Below are positions 1-8,410 of a stretch of DNA of 64,000 nt, piece after piece. A program made the position numbers and the translations under genes. The stretch comes from Sphingomonas paeninsulae (GTDB lineage: Bacteria; Pseudomonadota; Alphaproteobacteria; Sphingomonadales; Sphingomonadaceae). How positions within the stretch are numbered: the stretch's first letter is position 1; every line of letters starts with the position of its first letter. The stretch covers positions 785,779-849,778 of the forward strand of contig NZ_CP032828.1 in NCBI RefSeq assembly GCF_003660165.1, given 5' to 3'. Under the pieces are notes generated by a model that saw only the letters and a program-made list of their open reading frames with translations, did no database searches and was not told where the DNA came from.

Positions 1-48
1 ACCGTCGCGTGGTAATCGCGGTCATATTGCCGAGCGGTCCATGCCGGG

Positions 49-573
49 TCATGGTGCCAGCTCCCGGGCTTGTGCGGTCGATTGCGGCGGTGCGCGCGGC
101 TGACACCAGCGGGCGAAGGACTCGATGATCGTCATGTGTCCACCGCAACATGGGCATGGTGAACGGGCGTCGGCAGGCGCGTCGGGTTCGGGATCGTCTG
201 TTGGTAGTGGGACGGCCAGCAGCGTGCGAGCGAGCGCGAGGCTGTCTTTGCGCGCCGGCTTGGCATAGACAACCCATGGCTTTTTTCTGACCGGCGCAAT
301 GTGACGCAAGAAGGCGCGACGATCGGACCAATGCGCCATGCTGCCGTAAAAACGTAACTTGTCCGCGCCGTAGAGCGCCAGCAATCGGGTAAGGAACAGA
401 CGGCGGAACAGCTTGCCCAGCACGCGCACCGGCAGGAGGAAGGCGGGACGCGAAAATATCCAGCGCGTGCCATCCGGAGCAATGCCACCGCCCGGCACAA
501 TCATGTGCACGTGGGGGTGGTGGGTCAGTGCCGATCCCCAGGTGTGATGCACGGCGGCGATGGTATCCCGCAA
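49..573 (-). pseudogene. IS91-family transposase remnant (5' truncated, internally deleted)
   Basis: The protein starts abruptly inside the conserved IS91-type catalytic region (HHPHVHMIVPGGG, then the RPAFLLPVRVLGKLFRRLF block and WVVYAKP). It then jumps to the C-terminal zinc-ribbon-like tail (CPCCGGHMTIIE). In IS91 transposases the WVVYAKP block is followed by a long stretch around YLSRYTHRVAISN, which is missing, so the gene has an internal deletion. The only start is a TTG at the upstream limit, where homology is already mid-protein, so the N-terminus is lost too. Transposition activity is not expected. Family identity is from recalled motifs; the deletion is inferred from the join. Confidence 0.8.
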
Positions 574-642
574 TTTTACGGTTTAGCAAAATGTAGGATA
601 TCCTCATTTTAGATTTGATAATGCCCAGTCGAGATGTAGTAT

Positions 643-681
643 TTATCCCACATATTTTTAATAGTATAATTCGTGGGATAA
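643..681 (+). promoter_or_regulatory. Promoter with inverted repeat around the -10 box, upstream of the nucleotidyltransferase gene
   Basis: A perfect 8-bp inverted repeat, TTATCCCA (643-650) and TGGGATAA (674-681), brackets a consensus TATAAT at 665-670 in an AT-rich stretch. The ATG follows at 685, so a transcript starting 6-8 bp after the -10 would have almost no leader, and no Shine-Dalgarno is visible. A repressor bound to the repeat would cover the promoter. The -35 is weak. Promoter role is inferred. Confidence 0.5.
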
Positions 682-684
682 TCT

Positions 685-1695
685 ATGACGATCGTGACAT
701 CATATACCGACGAGCAGGCGCGAGCCCTCATCAATGTGAGGCAGCGTTATGAGGTGTGGATGGACGTTGAACGGGAACTTGCGCAGCTTCCCTATGATCT
801 GCGACGAAAAGTAATCAGCGGTCGCGCCTATCTTTATAAAATTCACGATCGTGGTGGAAACGGAACAAGCCTTGGGCCGTGGTCAGACGACAACGAGGCA
901 CTTTTCGAAACGTACCGCTCCAAAAAGCAACAGGCCAAAGTTCGCCGGGAAATAAGCAAGGCCGCGCTCGATGAGTCCGGTCGCCTGGCCCGTGCTTTGC
1001 GGCTGCCAATGCTGGCCAGCGCTGCAGGACCGATCCTGCGTGAGGCGGACCGGCGTCGGCTCCTTGGGACAACAGTGCTCATCGTGGGCACAAACACAAT
1101 GGCGGCATATGCCAGCGAGGCGGGTGGAATTATCCGGACCATGCCTGACGAAACCGAAGATTTAGACATGGCCTGGACCGAGAGCGATATCAACGCAAAC
1201 AACGATCAGGTCCTCTGGCAACTCCTGAAAGCGGTCGATCCCACCTTTACCGTGAACACAGAAAGGACCTTTCAAGCGCGCAATGCCAAGGCCTATGAGG
1301 TTGAAATCCTCGTTGCACCTTCCAGGGCCGCCACTATGGCCCGAACCGATCGTCCGCGACCAGTTCCATTGCCTGAACAAGAATGGCTGCTTGAGGGCCG
1401 GTATGTTGATCAGGTTGTTATCTGTCGAGACGGAAGTCCGGCGCGGATCGTCGCTCCAGATCCTCGATGGTTTGCGCTTCAGAAGCTGTGGATGTCGGAG
1501 CAGTCCAAACGTAATCCCTTGAAGCGGAGCAAGGACTGGAAGCAAGGCCTGCTGTTGCTCGACGCTATTGCTGAGGCCATGCCGCATTATCTACTCGATG
1601 CGGAATTTGAGGCGAGACTGCCGGGCGAGCTTGCACCATATTTTGTGCGCTGGCACGATCAGCGAAAAATTACACACGCTCCGGCCTGGAGGTAA
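685..1695 (+). CDS. GSU2403-family nucleotidyltransferase-fold protein
   Basis: A 336-residue protein with the hallmarks of the nucleotidyltransferase fold: GTNTMAAYA (GS/GT-type motif) at about residues 133-141 followed by EDLDMAW (D-x-D metal motif) at about 156-162. It matches the GSU2403-like family (PF12281) as I recall it, whose members are poorly characterised and often lie in accessory DNA. The N-terminal ~110 residues are basic and helical. The gene is complete but surrounded by broken mobile genes, so it is probably horizontally acquired. No antitoxin-like partner is visible beside it. The substrate is unknown; a role as a toxin or defence-type transferase is only a possibility. Confidence 0.65.
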   Translation: MTIVTSYTDEQARALINVRQRYEVWMDVERELAQLPYDLRRKVISGRAYLYKIHDRGGNGTSLGPWSDDNEALFETYRSKKQQAKVRREISKAALDESGRLARALRLPMLASAAGPILREADRRRLLGTTVLIVGTNTMAAYASEAGGIIRTMPDETEDLDMAWTESDINANNDQVLWQLLKAVDPTFTVNTERTFQARNAKAYEVEILVAPSRAATMARTDRPRPVPLPEQEWLLEGRYVDQVVICRDGSPARIVAPDPRWFALQKLWMSEQSKRNPLKRSKDWKQGLLLLDAIAEAMPHYLLDAEFEARLPGELAPYFVRWHDQRKITHAPAWR

Positions 1696-2074
1696 GAAGG
1701 GCAGGGGCCATCGAGTTGTTGCCAAAGTGCTGAATTTCGAACGAGGCTTCGTGCCCGTTTCGCGGATGACACGTGGGCTAAACCGCTTGGGCGCGCGCAT
1801 GAATCTGCTTCAAGATGGCGGCTTTGCGATCGGAAACATCATCGGACATGATTCTGGAACAGGGAACGAACGAAATTGTAACGCACGTCCTTCAAGACGG
1901 TTAGCCAGGCTTTACAGTAGGTTTTATGTGACTCTCTTGCGATGCACCGGCGAATACCATGAGACTGTTGAGGCGTAATTGGCTTAGGCGATTGCGCGAA
2001 CGCACGCATCGCCCTTATGTCATTAATAAAATTTAACATAACATATATTATCGGACTTGATGTATGTAAGCGCT
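1696..2074. other. Non-coding or decayed stretch
   Basis: No open frame here looks like a real protein on either strand. The last ~100 bases are AT-rich. The segment separates the nucleotidyltransferase gene from the transposase stub and may be residual sequence from an earlier insertion. Confidence 0.4.
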
Positions 2075-2122
2075 AGATAGAAATGTCACAGTTGCGCAAG
2101 ATAGAGATGTCTCACTTGGGCT
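2075..2122 (+). repeat. Two tandem 24-bp repeats at the end of an ISNCY-type element
   Basis: Two adjacent imperfect copies of a 24-bp unit, 2075-2098 and 2099-2122, share AGATAGARATGTCWCA at their starts. They sit about 35 bp upstream of the transposase start at 2156. Tandem subterminal repeats of this kind are typical transposase-binding sites at an IS end, so this is probably the surviving left end. No matching right end is visible in the window. Confidence 0.55.
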
Positions 2123-2155
2123 ACCGTGCCCTCCGGCTGTTCGGAGGTATTTGGC

Positions 2156-2422
2156 ATGGCGGTGTTGCATATGAGTACCGAGGAGCTTTCGCGGGTTGAG
2201 ACGTTGATGCATGTGGTTTCAGGTCGCATGACAGTTATCGAGGCAGCAAGGCTGATGAGCGTCAGCCGCCGCCACGCCCATCGATTGTTGACGCGTTACC
2301 TTGATGACGGATCATCCGGGCTTTTGTCGCGCCGCCGTGGTCGACCAAGCAACCGGCGCTTGGATGACGCCATCAGAGACCAGAGAACGAGGAAGACCGG
2401 ATCGTCTTCGTCGGTCGGCTAA
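2156..2422 (+). pseudogene. ISNCY-family transposase, N-terminal stub
   Basis: The first ~80 residues (MSTEELSRVETLMHVVSGR, EAARLMSVSRRHAHRLLTRY, LLSRRRGRPSNRR) are the helix-turn-helix DNA-binding head of an ISNCY-type transposase. GGAGG lies 8 bases before the ATG at 2156. Homology ends near 2380 and the frame then runs into unrelated sequence and stops at 2422. The DDE catalytic core is absent, so it is a dead fragment. Confidence 0.75.
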
Positions 2423-2547
2423 GTCCTATCACCACCGATCGTCAAACGAACAAGGCGGTTCCCCTCCCCCAGTTGTTGTTGGAGAAATTGCGCAGTTATA
2501 GCGCCGGCAACGCCCTTCCGGCGGACGCCGTCGTCGTCAAGCGGTAA
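2383..2547 (+). pseudogene. C-terminal fragment, possibly of a hotdog-fold acyl-CoA thioesterase
   Basis: A short frame ending at the TAA at 2545-2547 reads as plausible protein (RIVFVGRLSPITTDRQTNKA, then LPQLLLEKLRSY). The pattern 'RLSPIT-DRQTxKAVPLP' resembles the C-terminal strand and tail of YbgC/FadM-type thioesterases, from memory. It has no start and abuts the transposase stub, so it is a truncated remnant. The family call is weak. Confidence 0.35.
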
Positions 2548-2581
2548 TGGACACCAGGCGGGGGCGGACGAAAGCCCCGTC

Positions 2582-3045
2582 CTATACCTGAACCACCGCG
2601 CCCTCTTGTCCGGCCGAGGCGCGAATGGCCTCAATCACCTTCATGCCCGCGATGCCGTCGGCGAATGTCGCAAGTTTTACCGGCCCCGGAGGTGAGCCGC
2701 CCTCAATCAGCGACCGGAAATGCAGGCAAAGCTGGGAATAGGGAGCCAGTTCCGCGGTCGTCAGGCGTTGCCATTCGGCGCTTTGCTGGCGAGGGTCGTT
2801 CCGGCATTCGATCGGGGCAGGGAAAGATCGGCGGGCAATTCCAGTTCGCGTGTTTCCAACCTGGTCGCCAACCCCACTTTGTTTCCTTCGGTCCAGATCG
2901 AACCTTCGGTGCCGGCGACACGGAAAAAGCTGGCTGGACCGCCTATGGCACCGCCGGTCTGCTGAACGGTGCCCTCGGCCCCATTGACGAGCCGCATCCG
3001 GATTACGAAGGAATCCTCGACGTCAGGCGCACCGGTTGAAACCTG
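2582..3045 (-). pseudogene. Gfo/Idh/MocA-family oxidoreductase, C-terminal fragment with a frameshift
   Basis: On the minus strand, residues such as VEDSFVIRMRLVNGAEGTVQ and FFRVAGTEGSIWTEGNKV, then LELPADLSLP, match the C-terminal domain of Gfo/Idh/MocA dehydrogenases. The frame breaks near 2805-2820 and resumes in another frame (QSAEWQRLTTAELAPYSQL) to the typical end FADGIAGMKVIEAIRAS and a TAG at 2582-2584. The NAD-binding half is missing; the break abuts the LysR fragment. Confidence 0.7.
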
Positions 3046-3050
3046 AGGAA

Positions 3051-3460
3051 GCGCAGCGCTGCGCGGCACGCGATTATCTCGCCCGACGTGGAACGCCACA
3101 CCATGTGTCCGAGCTTGGCCAACATGAATGCCTGGCCGGCACCGCGACAGCCTGGCACTTCAAGGTGGGCGACGAGGAATTCTTCCATCGCCCGCGCGGC
3201 CGATGGCGCTGCAACAGCGGAACCGCTGTCGTCGATGCGGCGCTGGCGGGGATGGGTATCTGCCAGCTGCCCGAGTTCTATCTTTTGCCTATATCGACTC
3301 CGGTGAACTGAATCCGGTGCTCGATGACTTCCAGCCGGACGAGGAGCCGATATGGGCGGTCTACCCGCAGCGGCGGCATTTGCTACCGAAGATCAGCCGG
3401 CTGGTCGAAGCGCTGCGCGACGAACTGCCAGCCGCGATGGGAAACTCGCGGGACAGTTGA
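3051..3460 (+). pseudogene. LysR-family regulator, C-terminal fragment with a frameshift
   Basis: The frame from about 3051 encodes the effector-binding half of a LysR regulator (RDYLARRGTP, ECLAGTATAWHF, GTAVVDAALAGMGICQLPEFYLLP). Near 3290 one base appears to be missing, and the protein continues in another frame as YIDSGELNPVLDDFQPDEEPIWAVYPQRRHL to a stop at 3460. The helix-turn-helix head is absent. It cannot act as a regulator. Confidence 0.7.
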
Positions 3461-3583
3461 AAAATGGCACGGCAGCGAGATCGTTTTAGGCGACCAATGG
3501 GTTGCCTCGCAAAGAGCTTCGCTGCCGCACCACTTCTGCAGAATATCCGTTCATTCTATCGGGACGTCAGCAAAGCATCTCCG

Positions 3584-4811
3584 CTATCCAATTTTTGCCA
3601 TGAGTCGACCCGCCGCCCCCTGTTCTGCCGCCAGGTTGCGATTGTAGGCCAGCGGCATGCGCGGCGACTTCCACCGCAACGCATCCATAATCCCCACCAA
3701 ATCCTCGCCGCTGGCAAATAGGTCCTGGTTCAAGTCCACCCGCGTCGAATGCGCGCTGATCCCCTTGAGCAGTCGCGCAAGATCGTCCGTTGTCAGGTCC
3801 GCCAGCACGCTGGAATCGAATGCCCGCTGGATCATCGACTGGTAGATCGGCCCGACCGACGCGGGATGAGGTGCCGCCTCTCCCACGTCATATTCGACCC
3901 GCGCCGGCACGGCGGGTTTCGACAGCGTCTTGCGCAGGTCCAGGCCTCGCGACCCGAGAGGCTGTCGAGCCGGCAGCCGCGCACTGTGGGACGCGCCTTG
4001 TAGCGACGGACGTGACGCGGCGGAACACCGGCCCCGCTTCGATGCCGGCTACCTCCAGCCAAGCCGCGATCGCGCGAACAGTGCGGGGGCTCAGATAGGC
4101 GGTCGCCCCCTCCCCTCCTGATCACCTTTGGTGCGCGGGATGCTCAGCAGCCGCGCGTCCGGATCGATCGCCTCAAAGATATGCTCGACCTCGATCGCCA
4201 CCAACTCGGAGGCACGAAGACCGGTGTCATAGCCGGCGGAGAGAAGCGCGCGATCACGAAAGCCGGGCAGATCTTCCGCGCAGCTTTCCAGGAGCGCCCG
4301 CACATTGAGCCCGCGTGGCTCGTCGCGCTCGACATTGCGCACCGGCCCTTTGAACCGCAGCGGCCGCGCCTGTTTCTGCGCCGTGCCAAGACGGCGACGG
4401 ATCGCCTGCAGGCGCAGCTTCACCAGCGAGGCCGGCGTCGGATCCTTCAGGTCGAGCAGGAGGTGGATTTTGGCGATCGAGGCCTTGTAGCGGCCGAGCG
4501 ACGCTGGCTTACTCTCCTTCTCCGCGCGCATCGAGATAATCCGCCACGATCTCCGGGGTTGCGGGGAGCGATATGCGGTTGTGGCGACGGCACCAGAAGT
4601 CGAACGTCTCAAGGTCGGACTTGAGCGCACGGATGCTGTGCGGCGAAGACGCGGACTGGTACGCAGCGATCAGCGGCTCGATGACGACGATGCGCTCGAC
4701 CGCGCGCATGTTCACCACCGCCCAGGAAAGATCGTCAGGCGACACCATCAGCGCTGGCGCCGTTTCCCCCGCAATCAGGGCGTTGTCCTCGAGGTGCGCA
4801 GGGTTATCCAT
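3584..4811 (-). pseudogene. Tyrosine recombinase/integrase with several frameshifts
   Basis: Read leftward from the ATG at 4811, the core-binding domain (IEPLIAAYQSASSPHSIRAL) shifts frame near 4520. It continues through GYDTGLRASELVAIEVEHI (catalytic-Arg region), breaks near 4110 and at least twice more near 4010 and 3950, and ends with LLKGISAHSTRVDLNQDLF, GIMDALRWKSPRMPLAYNRN. The last block carries the H-x-x-R and the C-terminal Tyr (Y in PLAYNRN) expected of the family. Four or so frame breaks mean no functional recombinase. It was probably the integrase of the hairpin site just upstream. Confidence 0.8.
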
Positions 4812-4841
4812 CGGCGGTGAAGCTCACTTTATAAAGAGAGA

Positions 4842-4890
4842 TCAAATATGGACCCGTGATAAGGGCAATTATCACAGGTCCATATTTTGA
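4842..4890. other. Long hairpin with Xer/dif-like layout (putative recombinase core site)
   Basis: Arms 4842-4862 and 4869-4890 are inverted copies with one mismatch and one indel, around a 6-base centre GGGCAA (4863-4868). The inner ends read GTGATAA and TTATCAC, and farther out GGACC and GGTCC. ATAA-6 bp-TTAT is the layout of dif-type tyrosine-recombinase core sites. It lies 31 bp upstream of the broken recombinase start. It has no T-tract, so an intrinsic terminator is unlikely; an operator is the main alternative. Confidence 0.45.
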
Positions 4891-5012
4891 CCGTATAAGG
4901 ATGGTAAACTAACGATTCTGATTGAACATCCTGAAATAATCAAATCCCAGGCAATGGCGGTGGGCCCGTTACACAACCCTGAAGTTGCGGATAAACAACT
5001 GGCCGCCGGGTG

Positions 5013-7409
5013 TTAAAAGTGAACGCGTGCTTCGACAGTCACCATCCGTGGCGGCCCGAACGATGCTTCCTCGAACCCGAATACATATATTCCGGTGCCG
5101 CCGGTCTTGAAGGTCTTGTCGAAGATGTTGTTAACGTTGGCGGCCAGATCGAATTTCGATCCTCCGATTCTGTTCCATTCGATACGGGCGTCGGCCAGTT
5201 TATAGCCGGGTGCATAATTGGCTCCGAACGATGCCGCGTTGAGTTGCTGCCCACCGAGGAACAGCAACGCTGCTGAATTCGGTTGTCGGAACGACTGATC
5301 GTTGAAATAGAAGCGCGATTGATAGCTGATCGTCGGTGCAAAGGCGATTTCGCTGCCATCGCCCAGTTCGGTATGGAAGCGCGCGGTAGCGCTTAATTTG
5401 TGCTTTGAAACAAGGCCCACCGGATTGACTGACAGATCGGTCGATGGATCGGCCAGCAGCGCCAGTTGCGCAGGATTCGTGAGCGAAACGTCGGTGTATT
5501 TATTATAATAGGCATCGACGAACGTGTAATTGCCACTCAGCGATAGCCAGTGCGCCGGATCGATCACGAAATCGGCGTCAAAGCCCCGGTACGTCGATTT
5601 CTCGGCATTGTTGACCACAGTGGCCAGCGCCACCGTCTGCCCGTTCGCGACCAGTGTCAGATAGCTGCGCTGTGCACCTTTATAGATGTCCCAAAAGCCT
5701 TCGATGTTGAAATGCCCCGGCATACCGAGGAAGTTCAGGCCCTTTTTCAAACCGACGTAGAAATTGTCGACCTTTTCCGGTCCGAACAACGCGGTATCCG
5801 CGCTTGGCGGCCGAGCGTTGAAGCCGCCACGTTTGAAGCCTCGCCGATAGCCGCCATAAACCATGCTGTCCTGGTCGATCCGCCATTCCAGCCCGGCATT
5901 ATAGCTCCAGCCCTTGAATTTGACCTGTTTTGTTTCAAAGGGGAGAGCCAGATTTGCAACCAGATCAGGAAGCGCGGTGACATATTCGAGCGTCTTTTCC
6001 TGTATATTGTCATAAGAGCGGCGAACGCCCGCAGTTGCGCTGATCGCATTCGTGAAATGATAGGTCAGCGATCCGAACACCGATTTCGACGTAAACCGCG
6101 ACTGGCGGTATTGCTCATCATACCCGAGCGGTACCGTGGGGCTGCTGGCTGGATAGGACATTGTGGCGATGTTGATGGTGTCCCGCGCTCCCGGCTGCCG
6201 TGTAAGATCGAGCAGACCACCGACGATATAGTCGAGCTTGTCGCTCAACAGGCTGCCCTGAAACTGCACTTCATTGGTATATTGGCGATTGTGCAGGTAA
6301 CGGGGTGGCCGCACGACATCGACTGCGGCGAGCGCGCTGCCGTCGGCATCGGACGGATTATTCCCCCAGCCCTCCGCATTGATATAGCCGAAGATGTTCT
6401 TCATTGTGATCCAGTCGGCGATCTCGATCGTCGTGGTATTGATGACGCCAAAGGTGTTTGATGGCGGCCTCGTCAGATCGACATCGGTATCAAGGACGCG
6501 CGGATTTGCTGCCTGACCTGTAAGGGGGATCGGCACGCCACCTGGCCCTTTGAAGAACAACAGCTGTGGGGTGCCCCGGTTCTTGTCCGTATGATAGGTG
6601 AAGATCGTGCTGTTCGTGATGCCTTCGGTCGGCTGGACGAGCAGCGTCGCCCGGAACTCCGTGATGTCCTGATTGTCGTAGCGCTGGGAGGGAAGCACAT
6701 GGCCGTAACCGTCGGTCGCCCCGCCAATCGTCCGGCTGTAACCCCTGCGGGTCCATTCATAGCCCGCAACGCGTAACGCGATTTTGTCGGTCAGGGGAAG
6801 GTTGACGGCTGCCTCGACCTGCAGGTTGCGATAGTTGCCGACCTGAACCCGGGCATAGCCTTCGATGCCGTCAAGGCTGGCTGGAGCCGGCACGAACAGG
6901 ACCGCGCCGCCGGTCGAGTTACGGCCGAACAGGGTTCCCTGTGGTCCCTTCAATACCTGTATCGAGGCCAGGTCGAAGAATTGCGGCGGCAGGCTGGGTA
7001 CCTGAAACGGTGCGCTCAGGGGCACGTCGGCGAAATAGGTTTCCACGCTGCCCGATGCGGCACCAAAGAACTGGCCGCGACCGCGAATGCTGAACGATGG
7101 CAGCGTACTGGTTCCGGAATCTGCCGAAGTGGTCAGCCCCGGCACTGCCTTGTTCAGATCGAAGGCATTGGAGATTGATTTCTCCTGCAACATCTTTTGC
7201 GAAAAGGCTGTGATTGCGACGGGCACGCTCTGAAGACTTTCCGCGCGACGCCGTGCGGTCACAACGATATCCGCCTCGCTGGGCTGCGCATTTTCCACAT
7301 CTGCAGGCGCTGTTGTCGCAGCCTGCGCTAATGCCGGCATTTGGCTGGAGAGTGCCAAAACGCCGAACGCACAGGTGCTTACGAGATAACGAGATATTTT
7401 TAGCGGCAT
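5013..7409 (-). CDS. TonB-dependent outer-membrane receptor
   Basis: A 798-residue outer-membrane transporter that would import a substrate with TonB/ExbBD energy. A signal peptide ends near MPALAQA (residue ~30), a TonB box-like ADIVVTARRR lies at about 48-57, and the plug domain includes QVLKGPQGTLFGRNSTGGAV at about 150-170. The remainder is beta-barrel and ends in the aromatic residue of VHF, as expected for Bam-dependent insertion. It diverges from a hydratase/dienoyl-reductase gene pair, which suggests uptake of the compound they help degrade. Sphingomonad receptors of this type usually take up organic compounds rather than siderophores, but the ligand is unknown. Confidence 0.9.
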   Translation of the reverse strand: MPLKISRYLVSTCAFGVLALSSQMPALAQAATTAPADVENAQPSEADIVVTARRRAESLQSVPVAITAFSQKMLQEKSISNAFDLNKAVPGLTTSADSGTSTLPSFSIRGRGQFFGAASGSVETYFADVPLSAPFQVPSLPPQFFDLASIQVLKGPQGTLFGRNSTGGAVLFVPAPASLDGIEGYARVQVGNYRNLQVEAAVNLPLTDKIALRVAGYEWTRRGYSRTIGGATDGYGHVLPSQRYDNQDITEFRATLLVQPTEGITNSTIFTYHTDKNRGTPQLLFFKGPGGVPIPLTGQAANPRVLDTDVDLTRPPSNTFGVINTTTIEIADWITMKNIFGYINAEGWGNNPSDADGSALAAVDVVRPPRYLHNRQYTNEVQFQGSLLSDKLDYIVGGLLDLTRQPGARDTINIATMSYPASSPTVPLGYDEQYRQSRFTSKSVFGSLTYHFTNAISATAGVRRSYDNIQEKTLEYVTALPDLVANLALPFETKQVKFKGWSYNAGLEWRIDQDSMVYGGYRRGFKRGGFNARPPSADTALFGPEKVDNFYVGLKKGLNFLGMPGHFNIEGFWDIYKGAQRSYLTLVANGQTVALATVVNNAEKSTYRGFDADFVIDPAHWLSLSGNYTFVDAYYNKYTDVSLTNPAQLALLADPSTDLSVNPVGLVSKHKLSATARFHTELGDGSEIAFAPTISYQSRFYFNDQSFRQPNSAALLFLGGQQLNAASFGANYAPGYKLADARIEWNRIGGSKFDLAANVNNIFDKTFKTGGTGIYVFGFEEASFGPPRMVTVEARVHF

Positions 7410-7466
7410 GATGCCCCTTCCCTGATTTCACGATCTATCCGTCGCAACGATCAAAATATGATCTCC

Positions 7467-7481
7467 TTGACAGTATGTCAA
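7467..7481. promoter_or_regulatory. Palindromic operator candidate TTGACA-GTA-TGTCAA
   Basis: A perfect 6-bp inverted repeat with a 3-bp spacer lies 58 bp upstream of the TonB receptor and about 150 bp upstream of the divergent hydratase. It is well placed to control one or both. The TetR gene at 9439 is the nearest regulator, but its own upstream region has differently spaced repeats, so the cognate factor is unknown. Confidence 0.45.
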
Positions 7482-7627
7482 CCAATATAGAGAACTGATT
7501 GGATGGTGTTGCGTAATGGGCGATCGCTGTCGGTTCCCGTAATTTGGACCGCTTTTTATGGCGCCATATTGAGTTATGTAGACAGGTCATCCGACGACGG
7601 CCGACCCTTAAAGGAGCGAGATACGAC

Positions 7628-8407
7628 ATGACCGAATACATCACCTACGCGGTTCGCGATCAGGTGGGCATCATTTCGCTGAACCGCCCCGACAAGATGA
7701 ATGCCATCAATGACGACATGGCCGATCAAATCGGTGACCGGTTTCGGACGGCACTCAACGACCCCCGCGCCCGCGTCCTTCTGGTTCGCGCGGAGGGAAA
7801 GTCTTTCTGCGCCGGTCGGGATACCACGCAGCTGGGCCATCGCCGCGACGACGAGAGCGACTATCATCACGTACTTGGTGCGCAGCAGCGCAACCTGACA
7901 TTGATCGACCATGCGAAGCCAGTCGTTGCCGCCGTTCAGGGGCATGCGATCGGCGGCGGTTTCGAGATCGCGCTGGCCGCCGATATTCGCGTTGCGTCGG
8001 ACGATGCGAAAATCGCCATTCCGGAAATCAAATATGGGCTGCTTCCCGACACCGGGGCCAGCCAGTTGCTGTCGGCCCTGATCGGTCCCTCCAGGACGAA
8101 GATCATGATGCTGACCGGTCGCACGATCGACGCCGCACAGGCCGAACGCTGGGGCGCGGTCGATATGGTGGTGCCGCGCGATGAACTTGATGACGTGGCA
8201 TTCGCTCTTGCTCGCGACATGGCATCCCGCCCGCCCATCGCACTCGCCATGGGCAAGCAGCTTGCCAACCATCTGTGGAACGGTCGCATTCGTGAGGGGA
8301 TCGGCATGGAATTGCTCGCCCAGAGCGTGCTGTTCCGAACCGACGATTATGTCGAAGCCAGAACCGCTCTTCGCGAAAAGCGGGAACCATTGTTCAAGGG
8401 ACGCTAG
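7628..8407 (+). CDS. Enoyl-CoA hydratase/isomerase family protein
   Basis: A 259-residue crotonase-fold protein, normal family length. The first oxyanion-hole segment is at KSFCAGRDTTQL (about 58-69) and the second at GHAIGGGFEIALAADIRVA. PEIKYGLLPDTGAS carries the Glu usually placed to activate water. It should hydrate or isomerise an enoyl-CoA during beta-oxidation in the cytoplasm. The ATG at 7628 was chosen because AAGGAG lies 10 bases upstream and the homology begins at MTEYITYAV. The dienoyl-reductase-like gene follows 3 bp downstream, so the two are co-transcribed. Confidence 0.85.
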   Translation: MTEYITYAVRDQVGIISLNRPDKMNAINDDMADQIGDRFRTALNDPRARVLLVRAEGKSFCAGRDTTQLGHRRDDESDYHHVLGAQQRNLTLIDHAKPVVAAVQGHAIGGGFEIALAADIRVASDDAKIAIPEIKYGLLPDTGASQLLSALIGPSRTKIMMLTGRTIDAAQAERWGAVDMVVPRDELDDVAFALARDMASRPPIALAMGKQLANHLWNGRIREGIGMELLAQSVLFRTDDYVEARTALREKREPLFKGR

Positions 8408-8410
8408 ACA

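Noticed and set aside
1568..1978. 136-residue frame downstream of the nucleotidyltransferase gene
   Set aside because: It overlaps the end of the real gene in another frame, has no recognisable motifs and no ribosome-binding site.
2075..2122. CRISPR-like repeat
   Set aside because: Only two imperfect units with no spacer between them, next to a transposase stub; this is an IS end, not an array.
4842..4890. Reading the hairpin as an intrinsic terminator
   Set aside because: The stem ends are AT-rich, there is no T-tract, and it lies upstream of the recombinase start rather than after a gene.
5550..6461. 303-residue open frame on the plus strand inside the TonB receptor gene
   Set aside because: It is antisense to a clearly real receptor, shows no family motifs, and its length is expected in GC-rich coding DNA.
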